Origin: Sisyra terminalis
Lineage: Eukaryota; Arthropoda; Insecta; Neuroptera; Sisyridae
DNA length: 64,000 bases
NCBI GenBank assembly: GCA_958496175.1
Contig: OY292275.1
Span: 60,899,701 to 60,963,700 of the forward strand
Direction: 5' to 3'
The notes beneath the pieces are model-generated. The model was not told the DNA's origin. It was given only the letters and a program-made list of their open reading frames with translations, and made no database searches. The stretch's first letter is position 1; the number at the start of each line of letters is the position of its first letter. Of the stretch, positions 36,771 through 50,000 are shown one piece after another. The position numbers and the translations under genes are program-made.

Positions 36771-38180
36771 GGCCGATTGATCGATTGGTTGGTCTCGATC
36801 AATCATTTTAATTATGTTTGAAACTTGATTTTTAAATCTGTTGGGGACGATGAACCGATCGATGATCATTTGAATATATCAATATTTATTAGAGATTACT
36901 TAAGATTAAATTAATGCCCAAAATAAATTGCCTTTGTGGTAACCAACCACATACTTTTGGGCGACAATATTTCCCAATGGAATCGAGTGTAATTGAGGCC
37001 ATCTTTTTGGGAAAATTTGTCACTGGTTTCGAGTGCAACTTCTTTGGGTTTGACCCACGAAGAGTGTGCTTTTTGTTGAATTGAAACCAGTAGATTTTTT
37101 TCCATCCAATTTCACGACAATCTTCGGTTATAATTGCGAAAAAATTGAGTAATTAAAACGTGGATTTTTTTGCCTTTAAGTGGAAACTAGTGGTAAGAGG
37201 AGCAACTAATTTACTTAATTAATATCTAATTATCATAACAACCAATAAAAATAATTAAAATGGAAAATAGTTTGAACGCAACACGCCATTGCAGCGGTGA
37301 AAAAAGCAGCTGAAGAACCAGTGGGATTATCGACCGTTTTTTTTTTTTTGCTTTTGCTTTTCTTCAGGTGATCTCTCCTCTGATTGAACAATTCCCATAA
37401 ACTACGCGGATGATAATGCAGGGCCTGTTTAATGCAGTGGTCATCGGCGTAATCGCCGCGCGAATACTCCGCATGCATTATGCATTTTGCACAAATATGA
37501 AGAAAAACTAGTTCGTTTCGATTGTTGTTGAGGAATTTGAAAATTTTTCCTAAACGAATTCAATTATAAAAATCTGCAACGTAAATTATATGAAATTAAG
37601 TGGAACATATTGTTAAGCCATTGATGGAATGTTTGATTCATTATTTTTATGCTTTTGATTAAGTGGCAAGAAGAAGAAGACGAAGACGAAGAAAAAAAAT
37701 CCTGTAGGAAACTTGCGGTTTCATGTTGACGACATTTTTTCCGTTCTTTACAATTTATATGAATTATTTCTTTCTTCCATTTATTAATTATTCATTTTCC
37801 ATAAAATGGGTTAAAAAAGCCATTAGATCGCCATTTTGTTCATTGATTTATTCGTCTTCGACGAAAGAAAAACAATTCTTTCTAAATGTCTTCTCTTCTT
37901 TTAGTCAAAGAAAAACCTTTTTTGCATTTAAATCCCTGAAAAAGGATACCAAATTTTACAAAAAAAAAAAAAATATTTGTGAAAACATTTTCTTTGGAGT
38001 TTTCCTGCCCCATCTTTGACAATACTAATATATTTAGTGAAGAAACAAACCATAATTTTCCAAAGCAATTCTTGGCTTTATCGTATCAAAGGTTTATTAA
38101 GTTTACCAATTTCACGGCCGATTTTCACCCTTTTATTTTTTGGTTTACCCTCGAAAAATATTGAATTTAGTTAAATTTGG
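36771..38180. other. Single-copy island and AT-rich tail
   Basis: Unique sequence, GC-richer at about 36900-37470, with a GAAGAAGAAGACGAAGAC run near 37670-37695. Frames of 60-98 aa show no domain. The 98-aa frame (37723-38019) is Phe/Lys-rich from base composition. Confidence 0.4.
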
Positions 38181-39160
38181 ATTTTCATTGTACCAATTTC
38201 ATCCCTTCCTGCAATACAGGTTTAATTTTTGTCCTCTTAAATTAAAGCTTTTAATTCTTAAAAAGTTTGTTTTTCCACAAAAAATCTTTAGAAATCTTTA
38301 AATTAATTATCAAGCTACAATAGTTGGTTTAATTTTTTTCAAACAACCCTTATTTTATTTGCCGTAGAAATTGGACGACTTGTAGTATTTCAATGATCGA
38401 TTTCGCCCCGTATTTCTGGCTTGATTCCTGAAAATTTTTCACTATACCTAGGGGTGGATTATGTCTTTAGATTGGCATCATAAAAACTACCCTTAGAGAT
38501 TGACGATTTTCGTTCAAAACCTACGATAGAAAGGCGATTGATTTTTTTCTGAAATTTTTTATTTCTCTCGAATTTCCAAACTTTTGCAACAATAGTTACT
38601 ATACTTTTCCTCAAATCATCCTTATTTATCACCATTGTTGTAATTTTCATTGTATTGACACTTTAATGATCAATTACTAATAAAACATCCTTGATTTATT
38701 GGTATTTATCTTTTTTCATAAACTTTGACCACAATCAACTGTGGAACATATCAACAATGAACAATTCGTTTATGTATCTTTAACAACCCTTATTTAATAT
38801 GACCATTGGGTATTAGACATGCAATTAATTTCCAATTTATTTAAGGTAAATTTCATCCCTTAATTTAGGCTTAAATCCTGAAAAACTTATCGATTATCTT
38901 GGGGTGAAAATTCGAAAACTTTTCCAGCAATAATTTGTGACATATTGACGAACAATAAACCCTACAGTTTTCCTCAATTTCAGCCTTTATTTACTACCGT
39001 TATTTTTCTTCAGAAGTTTGATATTTTCTGGCACTAAAATGTCCGATTTCATCCCTTAATTCCAATTCGATTCCTTAAAAATTTTTTAGATTATGTTTGA
39101 GTAAATTGAACCTCTTGATTGGCATAAAATTACTATTATTATTTCTATTATTATTCAATG
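38181..39160. repeat. Degenerate array with TTTCATCCCTTAA box
   Basis: Units share GATTTCATCCCTTAATT (near 38860 and 39045, degenerate near 38205 and 38400), TGATTCCTGAAAA-type, an AGATT.GCATAAAA..TAC block and AACCCTTATTTA. Spacing is irregular (about 190-450 bp). The TTTCATCCCTT word is the reverse of the AAGGGATGAAA box of other arrays. Confidence 0.6.
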
Positions 39161-39164
39161 GTTA

Positions 39165-40157
39165 GTCCACAATTTTTGTAGAGCATTTTTTTTCCTATGA
39201 CTTATCTCTATAAAAGTTTTTGATATTTTTCACAGGTCCCAAGTTATTTAATTAAAATAAAAAACAAATATGTTAAAAATATATTAATTTAGGGAATTTT
39301 CAGTTTAATCCAAATAACTTAGGACCTGTGAGAAATATCAAAAACTTTTATAGAGCTATGTTATAAAATAAAAAATGCTCTACAAAAAATGTTCTATAAA
39401 ATTTTCTTATAAAATTGATGGTTGCGTCAAAAAATTGAAAAAATATTAAAATTTCTCTTTAGTTCAACTTTGACCTCAAATAACTTTTGAAGGAATAAAT
39501 ATATCAAAAACTTGTTTGAGACCTTTTTTGTAGATCGTTCAATTTTCTACAAGAATATACCTTGGTCATTTCGAAATATTGTCACCAACGTGAGCTATAA
39601 AACTCCAAAGTGCAATAGAATATAAAATAATTTTTATGTTAAAAATATAATAATTCAGGGAATTTTCGGTTTAATGCAAATAACTTAGGACCTGTGAAAA
39701 ATATCAAAAACTTTTATAGAGATAAGTTATAGGAAAAAAAGCACTCTACAAAAAATGTCCTATAAAATTTTCTCATAAAATTGATGGTTGCGTAAAAAAA
39801 TTGAAAAAATATTAAAATTTCTCTTTAGTTCAACTTTGACCTCGAATAACTTTTGAAGGAATAAATATATCAAAAACTTGAACTGAGACCTTTTTTGTAG
39901 ATCGTTCAATTTTTTACAAGAATATACCTTGGTTATTCCGAAATATTGTCACCAACGTGAGCTATAAAATTCCAAAGTGCGCAGAGAATATTGTTTTCAT
40001 GTTATTGAAATGGAAAATCGAAATTTGCGATGCGGCACCTCTTAATACTTAATATTTAGAGCTTAAACTTTAACAGGTTTTTTTTGTCATTCCTAACAAT
40101 ATTTTCGATATAATTAAGAAAAAAAAATTATATTTTTTTTTTTAATCAGTCTAATAT
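39165..40157. repeat. Repeat A, composite copy
   Basis: A short forward arm (39165-39250, ending in TTTTTCACAGGTCCCAAG) is followed by two inverted arms in direct succession, about 39300-39620 and 39660-40157. The second ends in AATCAGTCTAAT. Between them ATAATTCAGGGAATTTTC recurs. The order forward, reverse, reverse differs from the alternating array at 17.8-19.4 kb and shows rearrangement by recombination or slippage. Confidence 0.85.
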
Positions 40158-41454
40158 ACACATTAATTTATTATTATTTCGGACGTGATTCCTTCCACAA
40201 TCCTGCCACAATGGTGAGGGAAAATAAAAACAGTATCACTATCGATCAATCGATCGATAAATCTCCAAAAAAAAAAGAAAAAAAATTCAAATACTTTTTA
40301 TTGTTTACTATATATATGTAGAAAGATCCATGAGGATTGGAACGCGCGGAATTCGATCGAAATTGACACCACAATCGCATCGATCGAAATGTATCGGGAA
40401 TTCAAAAGGAAAAAACAAATTGAAATTTCGTTTCGGCATTCGGAATGGAATTCTCACCGTTGAGAAATTGAGGCTTTGACGTCGACAATTCGATTGATTT
40501 CGATATTCGTGTCCCTCCATCCATTCTCCACTGACATCGAGGAGGAATTGATCAAACGTTTTCGTCAATATTTATAATGGAAACAATTAATTTGAGGAAA
40601 TTGATGAAAAATTTTATTTATTTTTTTTCTCACGTGAAATGCAATTAATCATCCAGTCGCCTGACGACCGCTATTCGTTTAATTATGCGTCCAACGATCG
40701 GCTCTTTGTAATTCTTTATATGTTTTATTGATTGGATCAATACCGTTTTTGATTACCGAATTCAAATACAAGAAGATATTAAAACAAAAAAAAAACGTTT
40801 AAAACTTTGACAAAGATTCATTATTTGCTGAGAAGACCATCGAAATGATAATTAAAAATGATAAACTCTCAAGACTTCTTTTCCTTGTGCTCTATAGCAA
40901 TTTAAGATCTTCAATACCGCAAAAATCTTTTCATTGGAGTAGTGAAGGTTTTTGCTTGGAAATTCTATTAAGTAAAAGCTTGAAATTACCAACATTAGGC
41001 CTGTAATTGTGGTGTTTACATCAAGCAATTTCTAAATCGTATAATTTGCCGATAATTAAAAGACATTAAATATTAATTTGAGGTCAAAGATTTCAACGAT
41101 TTTTTGTGTTATAATAAAAAGTTTTAATTCTTCGCGTAGGACTTTGACGACTTAACATTTTTTTTCTTCTAAACTCCTACTCTCTATTTACGATGATGAA
41201 TTCTTAGGCCTTTCTACTTGCATATTTGTACTCCGTTAATTTTCAAAAAAAGCACCGAAAGTGCTACAAAAAGCAATTGAATATTGGCCTAAAAAATGAT
41301 TAAATTGTCATTGAAAATATAAAAAAAAAGGTTCATTATTGAAAGGGTCGGTCCATCCAGGGGTAAAGTGAGGAATATTATGCTCAAGAAGGTCAAGATT
41401 TGGAGAAGAAAACCAAAGAATTATAGATGAACAATTTTTCGTTGAGTCTAATAT
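40158..41454. other. Single-copy island grading into AT-rich DNA
   Basis: About 40160-40760 is unique and GC-richer, rich in ATCGAT words (for example ATCGATCAATCGATCGATAA near 40241). An 86-aa minus-strand frame at 40308-40568 has no domain. The remainder is AT-rich. Confidence 0.4.
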
Positions 41455-42145
41455 TTAATATTGGTTGATATAAGAAATGGGGTACATTTTTTTTCTCTGG
41501 AAAAGAAGGGATGAAATTATTATTTAAAGTGCCAGAAGTCACTTATACTTCAAATCCTGAGAATTCATAATAAAAAAGGGTTGTTTGAGAAGAGCAATTC
41601 GAATTATTTATCTATGAATTATTTTAGAGATTAATATCACAAAAAATTGTTTTTAAATGATTATAAACTAAGGAAGTTTGAGGAAACCACGAAAATTTAC
41701 TTTAATAAACCAGTGGCTACCAAATTTTTTCTAAGAAAAGGTAAAACTTTTGATGAATTTTGAAGAAATCGATAAGAATTATTGGCCTCTTTTATAAGGG
41801 TTTCGAAAATATTGGTTGATATATAAAATGGGGTGCATTTTTTCTCTCAAAAATAAGGGATGAAATCATTACTTAAAGACCATAAGTCTCTCATACTTCA
41901 AATCCTGAGAATTGATATTAAAAAAGGGTTGTTTGAGAAGACCAAAGCGAATTATTTATCTATGAATTGTTTTAGAGATTTATATCACAAAAACTTTTTT
42001 TTAAATGATTTTAAACGAAGGAAATTTGAGGAAACCATGAAAATTTACTGTTATAAACCAGTGGCAACCAAAAAAAATTTTTAAGAGGTAAAAATTTGGA
42101 TGAATCTTAAAGAAATTAATGAAAATTCTTGACCTTTTTTATAAA

Positions 42146-42177
42146 GGGTTTCGAAGCTAGCCACGCATTGAAATCTC
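42146..42177 (-). other. 32-bp box, array copy
   Basis: On the minus strand GAGATTTCAATGC, GTGGCTAGCTTC, then GAAACCC. It is the first of six in-phase boxes. Confidence 0.8.
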
Positions 42178-42486
42178 TTAAATTTCCATAGGTGGCTGTG
42201 ATTTGCCTAACGGCAAATTTAGATTCCCTCATGTAAAGCTATTTACCTTCCATTATATCCTTCGAATTGGGGTACCAAATGTTTTTCTTGTATTTTCCCC
42301 TAAGTTTTCCAATCGAAAGATTCTTCTTCTTGTTTAGTAGGCAAATGATTTTATATTATTCATTTTGTTTTGGATTTTAACTATAAGAAGTCCAATTTTG
42401 ATTTTTATTAAAAAAAACCAAAAGATTTAGCTTAAACATTGATGAATCCTAATGAAATTGGGGAAATTTTTTTACTACTTTGATGA

Positions 42487-42518
42487 GGGTTTAAAAGCTA
42501 TCCGGGCATTGAAATCTC
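42487..42518 (-). other. 32-bp box, array copy
   Basis: On the minus strand GAGATTTCAATGC, CCGGATAGCTTT, then TAAACCC. The hAT element inserted 59 bp beyond its plus-strand right end. Confidence 0.8.
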
Positions 42519-42576
42519 TGAAATTTTTATGGGTGGCTGTGGTTGGATTCTTGGCTTAATGGTATAATTTACGTTT

Positions 42577-42584
42577 GCTTAATA
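42577..42584. repeat. Target-site duplication, left
   Basis: gcttaata, identical to 45184-45191. Eight bases is the size produced by hAT transposases. Confidence 0.95.
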
Positions 42585-42792
42585 CAGTGGTTCTTAACCT
42601 TTTTAGCTACCGGCACCCCTAAAATTTTCAAACAATATTCTCGCACCCCTTACTAGAAATTATTGAGTTATATAAATTAAAAAACAAACATTATGCAAAA
42701 CATATTTTTTATTAATTTTATGTGCGTAACAAATTTTTTATAAATTTTAATTGTTAGCTGAAATAATCAATTATAAATTATCAAAGTTTTTA

Positions 42793-44607
<1,815 letters not shown>

Positions 44608-44655
44608 CTAAAAAAATATTAAACTTCTATCTATTATTGCTATATTTTAGCTTAC
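44608..44655 (-). other. Candidate 48-nt intron in the transposase 5' leader
   Basis: On the minus strand AAAAG|GTAAGC is followed 48 nt later by TATTTTTTTAG, upstream of the ATG at 44574. The donor is strong and the acceptor has a short pyrimidine tract. The size is at the lower limit for insect introns, so this is tentative. Confidence 0.25.
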
Positions 44656-45183
44656 CTTTTGAATTTGACTTTAATGTACCAAATTATATTCTAATAATTA
44701 GAATATAAATATTCAACTAAACTTGTAAAATTAACTTGTATTAATTATTTTATATTAATATTTAACTTTTAATATTCAACACGAAAATTCAAACTTGTAA
44801 TAGTCGACACTAAAATTCAATTATTTTTAAATTTTTATTCAATGTAATGTGCGCATCAACAGTATTTATATTTCTAAGAATAATCGCAACAATCAACTGA
44901 AATTTCGAGGAAATATAAAAATTAGTATAGAAACTAGAAACGCATTTGAATTTTTGTAATTGTAGAAAAAATACAAAAATTAATTTGTCTCGATGGTTTA
45001 TAATTTACAAACATATTTAAAAAATGTTTAGGGAATAAAAAATTTACTAACCAAAATGAATTTTTAAGATTAGTTTTTTATTTTGCTAGCTACACGTGAA
45101 TTTGTAAAATTACAATTTCGCACCCCAAAATATTCAAGCTCGCACCCTTAAGGGGTGCGTGCACCACCGGTTAAGAACCACTG

Positions 45184-45191
45184 GCTTAATA
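45184..45191. repeat. Target-site duplication, right
   Basis: gcttaata, an exact match to the left copy. The satellite unit resumes directly after it (CAAAGAAGTGG, then CCACTTGTTGGCTTC). Confidence 0.95.
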
Positions 45192-45418
45192 CAAAGAAGT
45201 GGTCTACCACTTGTTGGCTTCTTAAAATCGGTTCATAATTATTTTTTTTTTTTGGAGTTTTTCGTCAAATTTCCAATAATAAGGTTGTTTTTTTTCTATT
45301 GAGAGTCCAAAATATTTGATACAGATTTTGTTTTAGAGTAAATATAAGAAGTTATAATTGGTATTAAGTCGTGAAAATCTGAAGAAAATTGATAAATATT
45401 CGTGAATATTAACTGTAA

Positions 45419-45450
45419 GGGTTTGAAAAGTAGCCCAGCATTGAAATCTC
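45419..45450 (-). other. 32-bp box, array copy
   Basis: On the minus strand GAGATTTCAATGC, TGGGCTACTTTT, then CAAACCC. Confidence 0.8.
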
Positions 45451-45769
45451 TTTAATATTTATATAGATGGCTATGATTTGATCGGATCTGTCGTCTACCC
45501 TAAAGAAAGTTTTAGTCTTCCTCATCTAAAATTGCCTACCTTCTGTGGCATCCTCCAACTCTGGATCTTCTTTTTTCGATATTTTACTTTAAAATTTTCA
45601 CTAAAAAAAATCCTCCCTGATTTTGAGGGTGCAAAAGGACTTATACATAGTTTTTTTTTTGAGGGGATTTAATTATAAGAAGTCCAACTTTCATTTTCGA
45701 TCAATGAAACTAATATAGATTAAGTTTTAAATGTGATAAATCTTTATAAACCCTTGGCCATTTTTATGA

Positions 45770-45801
45770 GGGTTTGGAAGTTATTCGGGCATTGAAATCT
45801 C
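45770..45801 (-). other. 32-bp box, array copy
   Basis: On the minus strand GAGATTTCAATGC, CCGAATAACTTC, then CAAACCC. Confidence 0.8.
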
Positions 45802-46110
45802 TAAAATTTCTATAGGTGGCTATAGGTGTTCCGATTTCTTGCCTAAAACGGCCGTTTTTGTCTGCCTTATCTAAAGCTGCCAACCACTTGTTGGCTTCGC
45901 TAAGTCGGTATTTATATGTTTTTTTGTGTTTTACTTCTCAAAAGATTTTTTTTCTGTTGAGAGTGTAAAAAAATTAAACCAATTTTTTCAGATTTCAATT
46001 ATAAGAAGTTCTACTTTCGTTTTTTGTTTGAAAAAAAAAACTCCTTAGATTTAGTTAAAATTTTCACAAATCCTAAAGAAATTGGCAAAAGCTCTTAGCC
46101 ACTTTGAAGA

Positions 46111-46142
46111 GGGTTTTAAAGCTAACCAAGCATTGAAGTCTC
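46111..46142 (-). other. 32-bp box, array copy
   Basis: On the minus strand GAGACTTCAATGC, TTGGTTAGCTTT, then AAAACCC. Confidence 0.8.
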
Positions 46143-46300
46143 CTCAAATGTACAGAGGTGGCTTTGATTTTATGTTGTGATTTATAGTTTTCCTCGTCCA
46201 AAACTATCAACCATCTGTTATATTTTCCAAGTCTATATAACATTTTTTTTTTTTTGATTTCCCAATGAAAGTTCTTTAATGAAATTCCTCTTATCTTTAT

Positions 46301-46497
46301 GATCATCACAAAGCAGTTATACGGAGTGATCCAAACTACTTGATGACGACTGAGGAAGATTGCTTGGCAATCGAAATACGTATCTGGGCAATACGTCACG
46401 ATTTTTTTTGTTTGAACTTCTGTTCAAATTTATGTTTACGGTATGATTTATATGACATAAATTGGACCGCAATATATTCTATATATTGTACACAGAC
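46301..46497 (+). mobile_element. Repeat C copy with Penelope-like terminus
   Basis: Matches the right half of the 5.2-6.7 kb structure: GTGATCCAAACTACTTGATG, the CTGAGGA motif, TTGAACTTCTGTTCAAATTT, and TTGGACCGCAATATATTC to TGTACACAG. It is inserted between the fifth and sixth boxes of the 342-bp array, which explains the longer gap there. No reading frame of note. Confidence 0.75.
46350..46397 (+). ncRNA. Hammerhead-like motif, best copy
   Basis: CTGAGGA (46350-46356), one extra A, stem GATTGC/GCAATC with TTG loop (46358-46372), GAAA (46373-46376), then stem ACGTAT/ATACGT ending in GTC (46395-46397). The order of parts is that of a type I hammerhead as reported from Penelope-like elements. 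The extra A before stem II, a two-base offset before stem III and the lack of an evident stem I argue for a degenerate or non-cleaving version. Confidence 0.25.
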
Positions 46498-46524
46498 TTA
46501 TGCACTTATTTTAGAGGTTTTGAA

Positions 46525-46556
46525 GGGTTTTGCAACTATCGAAGCATTGAAATCAC
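46525..46556 (-). other. 32-bp box, array copy
   Basis: On the minus strand GTGATTTCAATGC, TTCGATAGTTGC, then AAAACCC. It is the sixth box, displaced by the repeat C insertion. Confidence 0.75.
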
Positions 46557-47289
46557 CGATTGGGTGATTTGATAGAGAAGCATTTTTTTCTTTTTCGATC
46601 GATAGTGAAAAATCGATGCGGTTCGAGGCGATAATTATACATAGCGATGGCGACGCGGTGGTTGGTGTGGGGCCGCGGGGTGAAATCGACATTTAATTAC
46701 ACAATAATTATCAAGTGCACCTCATTACGAACTAACTATTTTATCATAAACGGAATGCGCTAACGAGGCTAACGTTGGTGGCTGTTTTTTTTTTTTTTGG
46801 AATTTCTTCTTGACGTCTTGTAGTGTGGCATTTTTCCGAATCGCAGTTGAATAATAATGCAAATGTGCATGCGATGAGGCGCGCGATTGGCCCCCGGTGC
46901 TGATTTAAAATGCACCTTTGGCACCTACATTCGAGAGGCTGTTAATCTAATTACAAACGGAATTGGCCAAGCGAGTTTCAATCGTTTTTTATTGACATTT
47001 GAGAAAACACATTGGAGAAATTGCCGGGCAAGTGTGGCGGGCGTGGTCGCCTCCTCGGCCACTCTATTTTACTTTCCTTCTAGCACACTTTTAGTTCACT
47101 GCGTTGCCTTATCAATTAATTATGTTTTACCTGTTGCTCTATTGCTCTATTATTGCTTCAACCGATTTCAAAGCGCTGTAATCTCTACAAAGATTTTTTT
47201 CCGAAGACCCAAGAAAAAGATGGAATTAAATGGTGCAAGAGTTTCAATGGTTGATTCTCGGTGATTTAAACTCTTTCACCACGGAAATT
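46557..47289. other. Single-copy GC-richer island
   Basis: Unique sequence, GC-rich by local standards (ATGGCGACGCGGTGG near 46645, GATGAGGCGCGCGATTGGCC near 46873). The 125-aa plus-strand frame at 46887-47264 has no recognised domain. It could be chance in less AT-rich DNA. Confidence 0.4.
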
Positions 47290-47378
47290 CATTGAGAAAA
47301 CTTATTCTTCACCTGCTCTTCTTCAAAAAGCAAAATCGGCTCAGAATTCCTACCAGAGCTTTCAAAAGTTTCGAAACA

Positions 47379-47542
47379 ATCCAAGCATTCAAAATAAGAT
47401 TTTTTCGCTAACTTTGAACAGTTATACTGTGTATACAATATAAAGAACATATTGCGGTCCAATTTATGTAGTATAATTAAAATTATACTACATAAATTGG
47501 ACCGCAATATATTCTATATATTGTATACACTATCCAAGCATT
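47379..47542. mobile_element. 142-bp palindromic insertion (47390-47531) with 11-bp target duplication
   Basis: Direct repeats atccaagcatt lie at 47379-47389 and 47532-47542. Between them is a near-perfect hairpin built from the repeat C end: ATTGCGGTCCAATTTATG faces CATAAATTGGACCGCAAT, with AATTAAAATT at the centre. The duplicated 11 bp are part of a 32-bp box, so the insertion split a pre-existing box (minus-strand GATTTCAATGCTTGGAT on the right side). Confidence 0.85.
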
Positions 47543-47840
47543 GAAATCACCAAAATATCTAATGAAATTTCTACCATTAGTCTTGCTACTGAAAATAATA
47601 TCAATTTTAAAAATAAGAGGAAGAATTTTACATTTTTTGACCAAAACTTTATGGCCAATAATCGTTGAGGTAGCTGTGCAGAAAATTTTTATAGACACTT
47701 TTCTGAAGACATGGAAAAAATTAACATTTTCAATTGGATATTTAAAAAAACTGGCCTTAAAACATTTCAAAGAAAAGTAACGAAATTATTGGTAAAATGG
47801 TCTCCTACCATAGGAAAATAGCGCAAAGAGAAAAAAAAAA
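47543..47840. other. AT-rich DNA between box remnant and array
   Basis: Unique sequence. A 79-aa plus and a 95-aa minus frame overlap with no domain. Confidence 0.35.
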
Positions 47841-47844
47841 TATT

Positions 47845-50000
47845 AAGAAATGTAATTCCCCTGTCAATATTAAACTGTTATCAGGTGATTTTGAGTATAA
47901 ACCTCAATCTAAGGTCTGGATGGATCAAAGTACAGTTTTTCCTCATTTAAATATGGATAAAAACATGTATGCAATTCACCAAATCACGACTTTAGTTATT
48001 CCCCTGGCCACATTAAACGAGGTTAAGATATGTAATTCCCTTGTCAATATTAAACTGTTAACAGGTGGTTTTGAGTATGAAAATCAAAAGTGTGCAGTGA
48101 AATTTGAAAACCTCAATCTAAGGTCTGGATGGATCAAAGTATAGTTTTTTCATTGAAATATGGACAAAAAAATGTATGCAATTCACCAAATTGTGGCTTC
48201 AGTAATTCCCCTGGCCACATTAAACATTGGTAAATAATTAGGTGTTTTGCTCTATACTTTCGGTCAAATTAGGGCACAGAAAAGTCATGGCTTGACCAGG
48301 TAATTGTTACCAATTAAATTTTAAAAAAAAACATGCAATTTAGTAGCAATTACTTTCTCATTGTAATTCCCCTGGTAACATTAACTTTTGACAAAAAAAT
48401 GGGGACAAATTGTAAAATTTTGCCATTCATATGACTAAATAAATGCACAAAGAATCTCTAGTTTGACCAAAAAATTCTTTTTATTTTACTCAAAAAATGT
48501 AACAACAAATTATTAATGGAATTCTCAAGCACATACGTTAATCTACTAATAATCCTATGTAATTCCCCTGTCAACATAATTCTGATAAAAATGGGAAAAA
48601 AGTATAAGGTTTTCATCTTCATTTGGCCAAATAATACGGAAAGAGGTTTGAACAATTAAGTATTTGCATAAAAAATACATTGAAAACGCAGATGGAGGTA
48701 ATATTCTTAAGGATTCACTATTGTACCAATGTAATTCCCCTGGCATTATTAAGCCGAAAAAAATGAAAAATGTTGCTCTTTATTTGGTTTTATACGGGCA
48801 CAAAAAAGGTCATGGCTTAATAGCTTAATGTTTTTATAAAAAAAAAAAAAAAAACAAAAAAACATTCAATTCATTAGGTGTTAGGTCAACCATACCCATG
48901 TAACTCCCCTGGCAATATTAATTTCGACAAAAAATTACGAAAAAAGTGGAAGATTTTGATCTTCCTTGGTTCAAATAACGATGCGAAGAAAAATTGCGGG
49001 CCTCACCAAATAAATTGTATGCATAAATCAGTGATGAAAAGTAAATGGAGATTATTCATAAGTCTTCATTGCTATCGTTATTCATATGTAATTCCCCTGG
49101 TTACATTAACCAAGCAAAAATATGATGTTTTGCTCTTCATTTGCTCAAATCCGGGTCCATAAGTCGTGGCTTGACCTGATAAATGTTTCTTACGAAAAAA
49201 AAATATATAAAAGTATATGGAAATCATAAGCACTTATTAGCATTCCCATGTAATTCCCCTGGCAACAATAACTTTGAAAAAAAAAACTTTGAAAAAACGA
49301 AAATCACTGCAATAGGTGGTTGCGTAACGTTAAGCGAAAACGTACAACTACGAAATTATAAAGTTTTATTCAAAATCCTGGCTTAACCGCGTAAAATTTG
49401 CCATCATAAAAATCACCACCTAGTAAGTAATTCCCCTGGTTCATATTAACTGAGAAAGAAATGCAAAAATGCAAAATATTCCTTCTTCCTTGATCAAACA
49501 AGGATACAAAAAAGGCTTGACTAAATCATATAAGTTTTTGTTAGTTAAAATACATTCAATTTATAAGTAGGTACTTACTATCTTCCATTCCTATGTAATT
49601 CCCCTGGTAACATTAACTCTGATTTAAATGGGAAAAAAGTATAAGGTTTTGATCTTCACTTGGGCAAATAAAAGGATTATAAAAATAATTTGAGGTTTGG
49701 GTAATTAAGTTTTTGCATAAAAAATACATTGGAAAAGTAGATGGGGATAATTTTCATAAGGATTCACTTTTATACCGATGTAATTCCCCTGGCAACATTA
49801 AACTGAAAAAAATTCCCCGGGTAACAATATATGATACAGGCAAACTTTGATCTTCATTTGTTTTAATTAGGATATCTACCACGAAAAAAATCGAGCTTGA
49901 CCCACTTCATTTTTTTTTTGGACATAAAAGAATTCATTAGTTATCACTATCAACTATTCCCATGTAATTCCTCTGGCAGCGTCAATTTTGCAAAAAAATT
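47845..50000 (+). repeat. Satellite array with about 176-bp units and a GTAATTCCCCTGG box
   Basis: The box or a one-base variant begins at 47852, 47995, 48032, 48202, 48363, 48559, 48731, 48900, 49088, 49250, 49437, 49595, 49780 and 49974, all on the plus strand. Apart from a 143/37 split at the left, intervals are 158-196 bp, mean about 176, tending to alternate short and long. The box usually extends to GTAATTCCCCTGGCAACATT. The rest of each unit is much more diverged, keeping only traces such as a GATCTTCA.TTGG.CAAATA block. Frames reading CNSPG arise from the box itself. Confidence 0.9.

Noticed and set aside
47797..48144. 115-aa frame with two similar halves containing CNSP
   Set aside because: The halves are two satellite units. 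The frame is lost in the following units.
47845..50000. CRISPR-like array (short repeat, variable spacer)
   Set aside because: Spacers are about 160 bp and remain partly alignable, the box is only 13-20 bp, and the genome is plainly eukaryotic. It is a decayed satellite.
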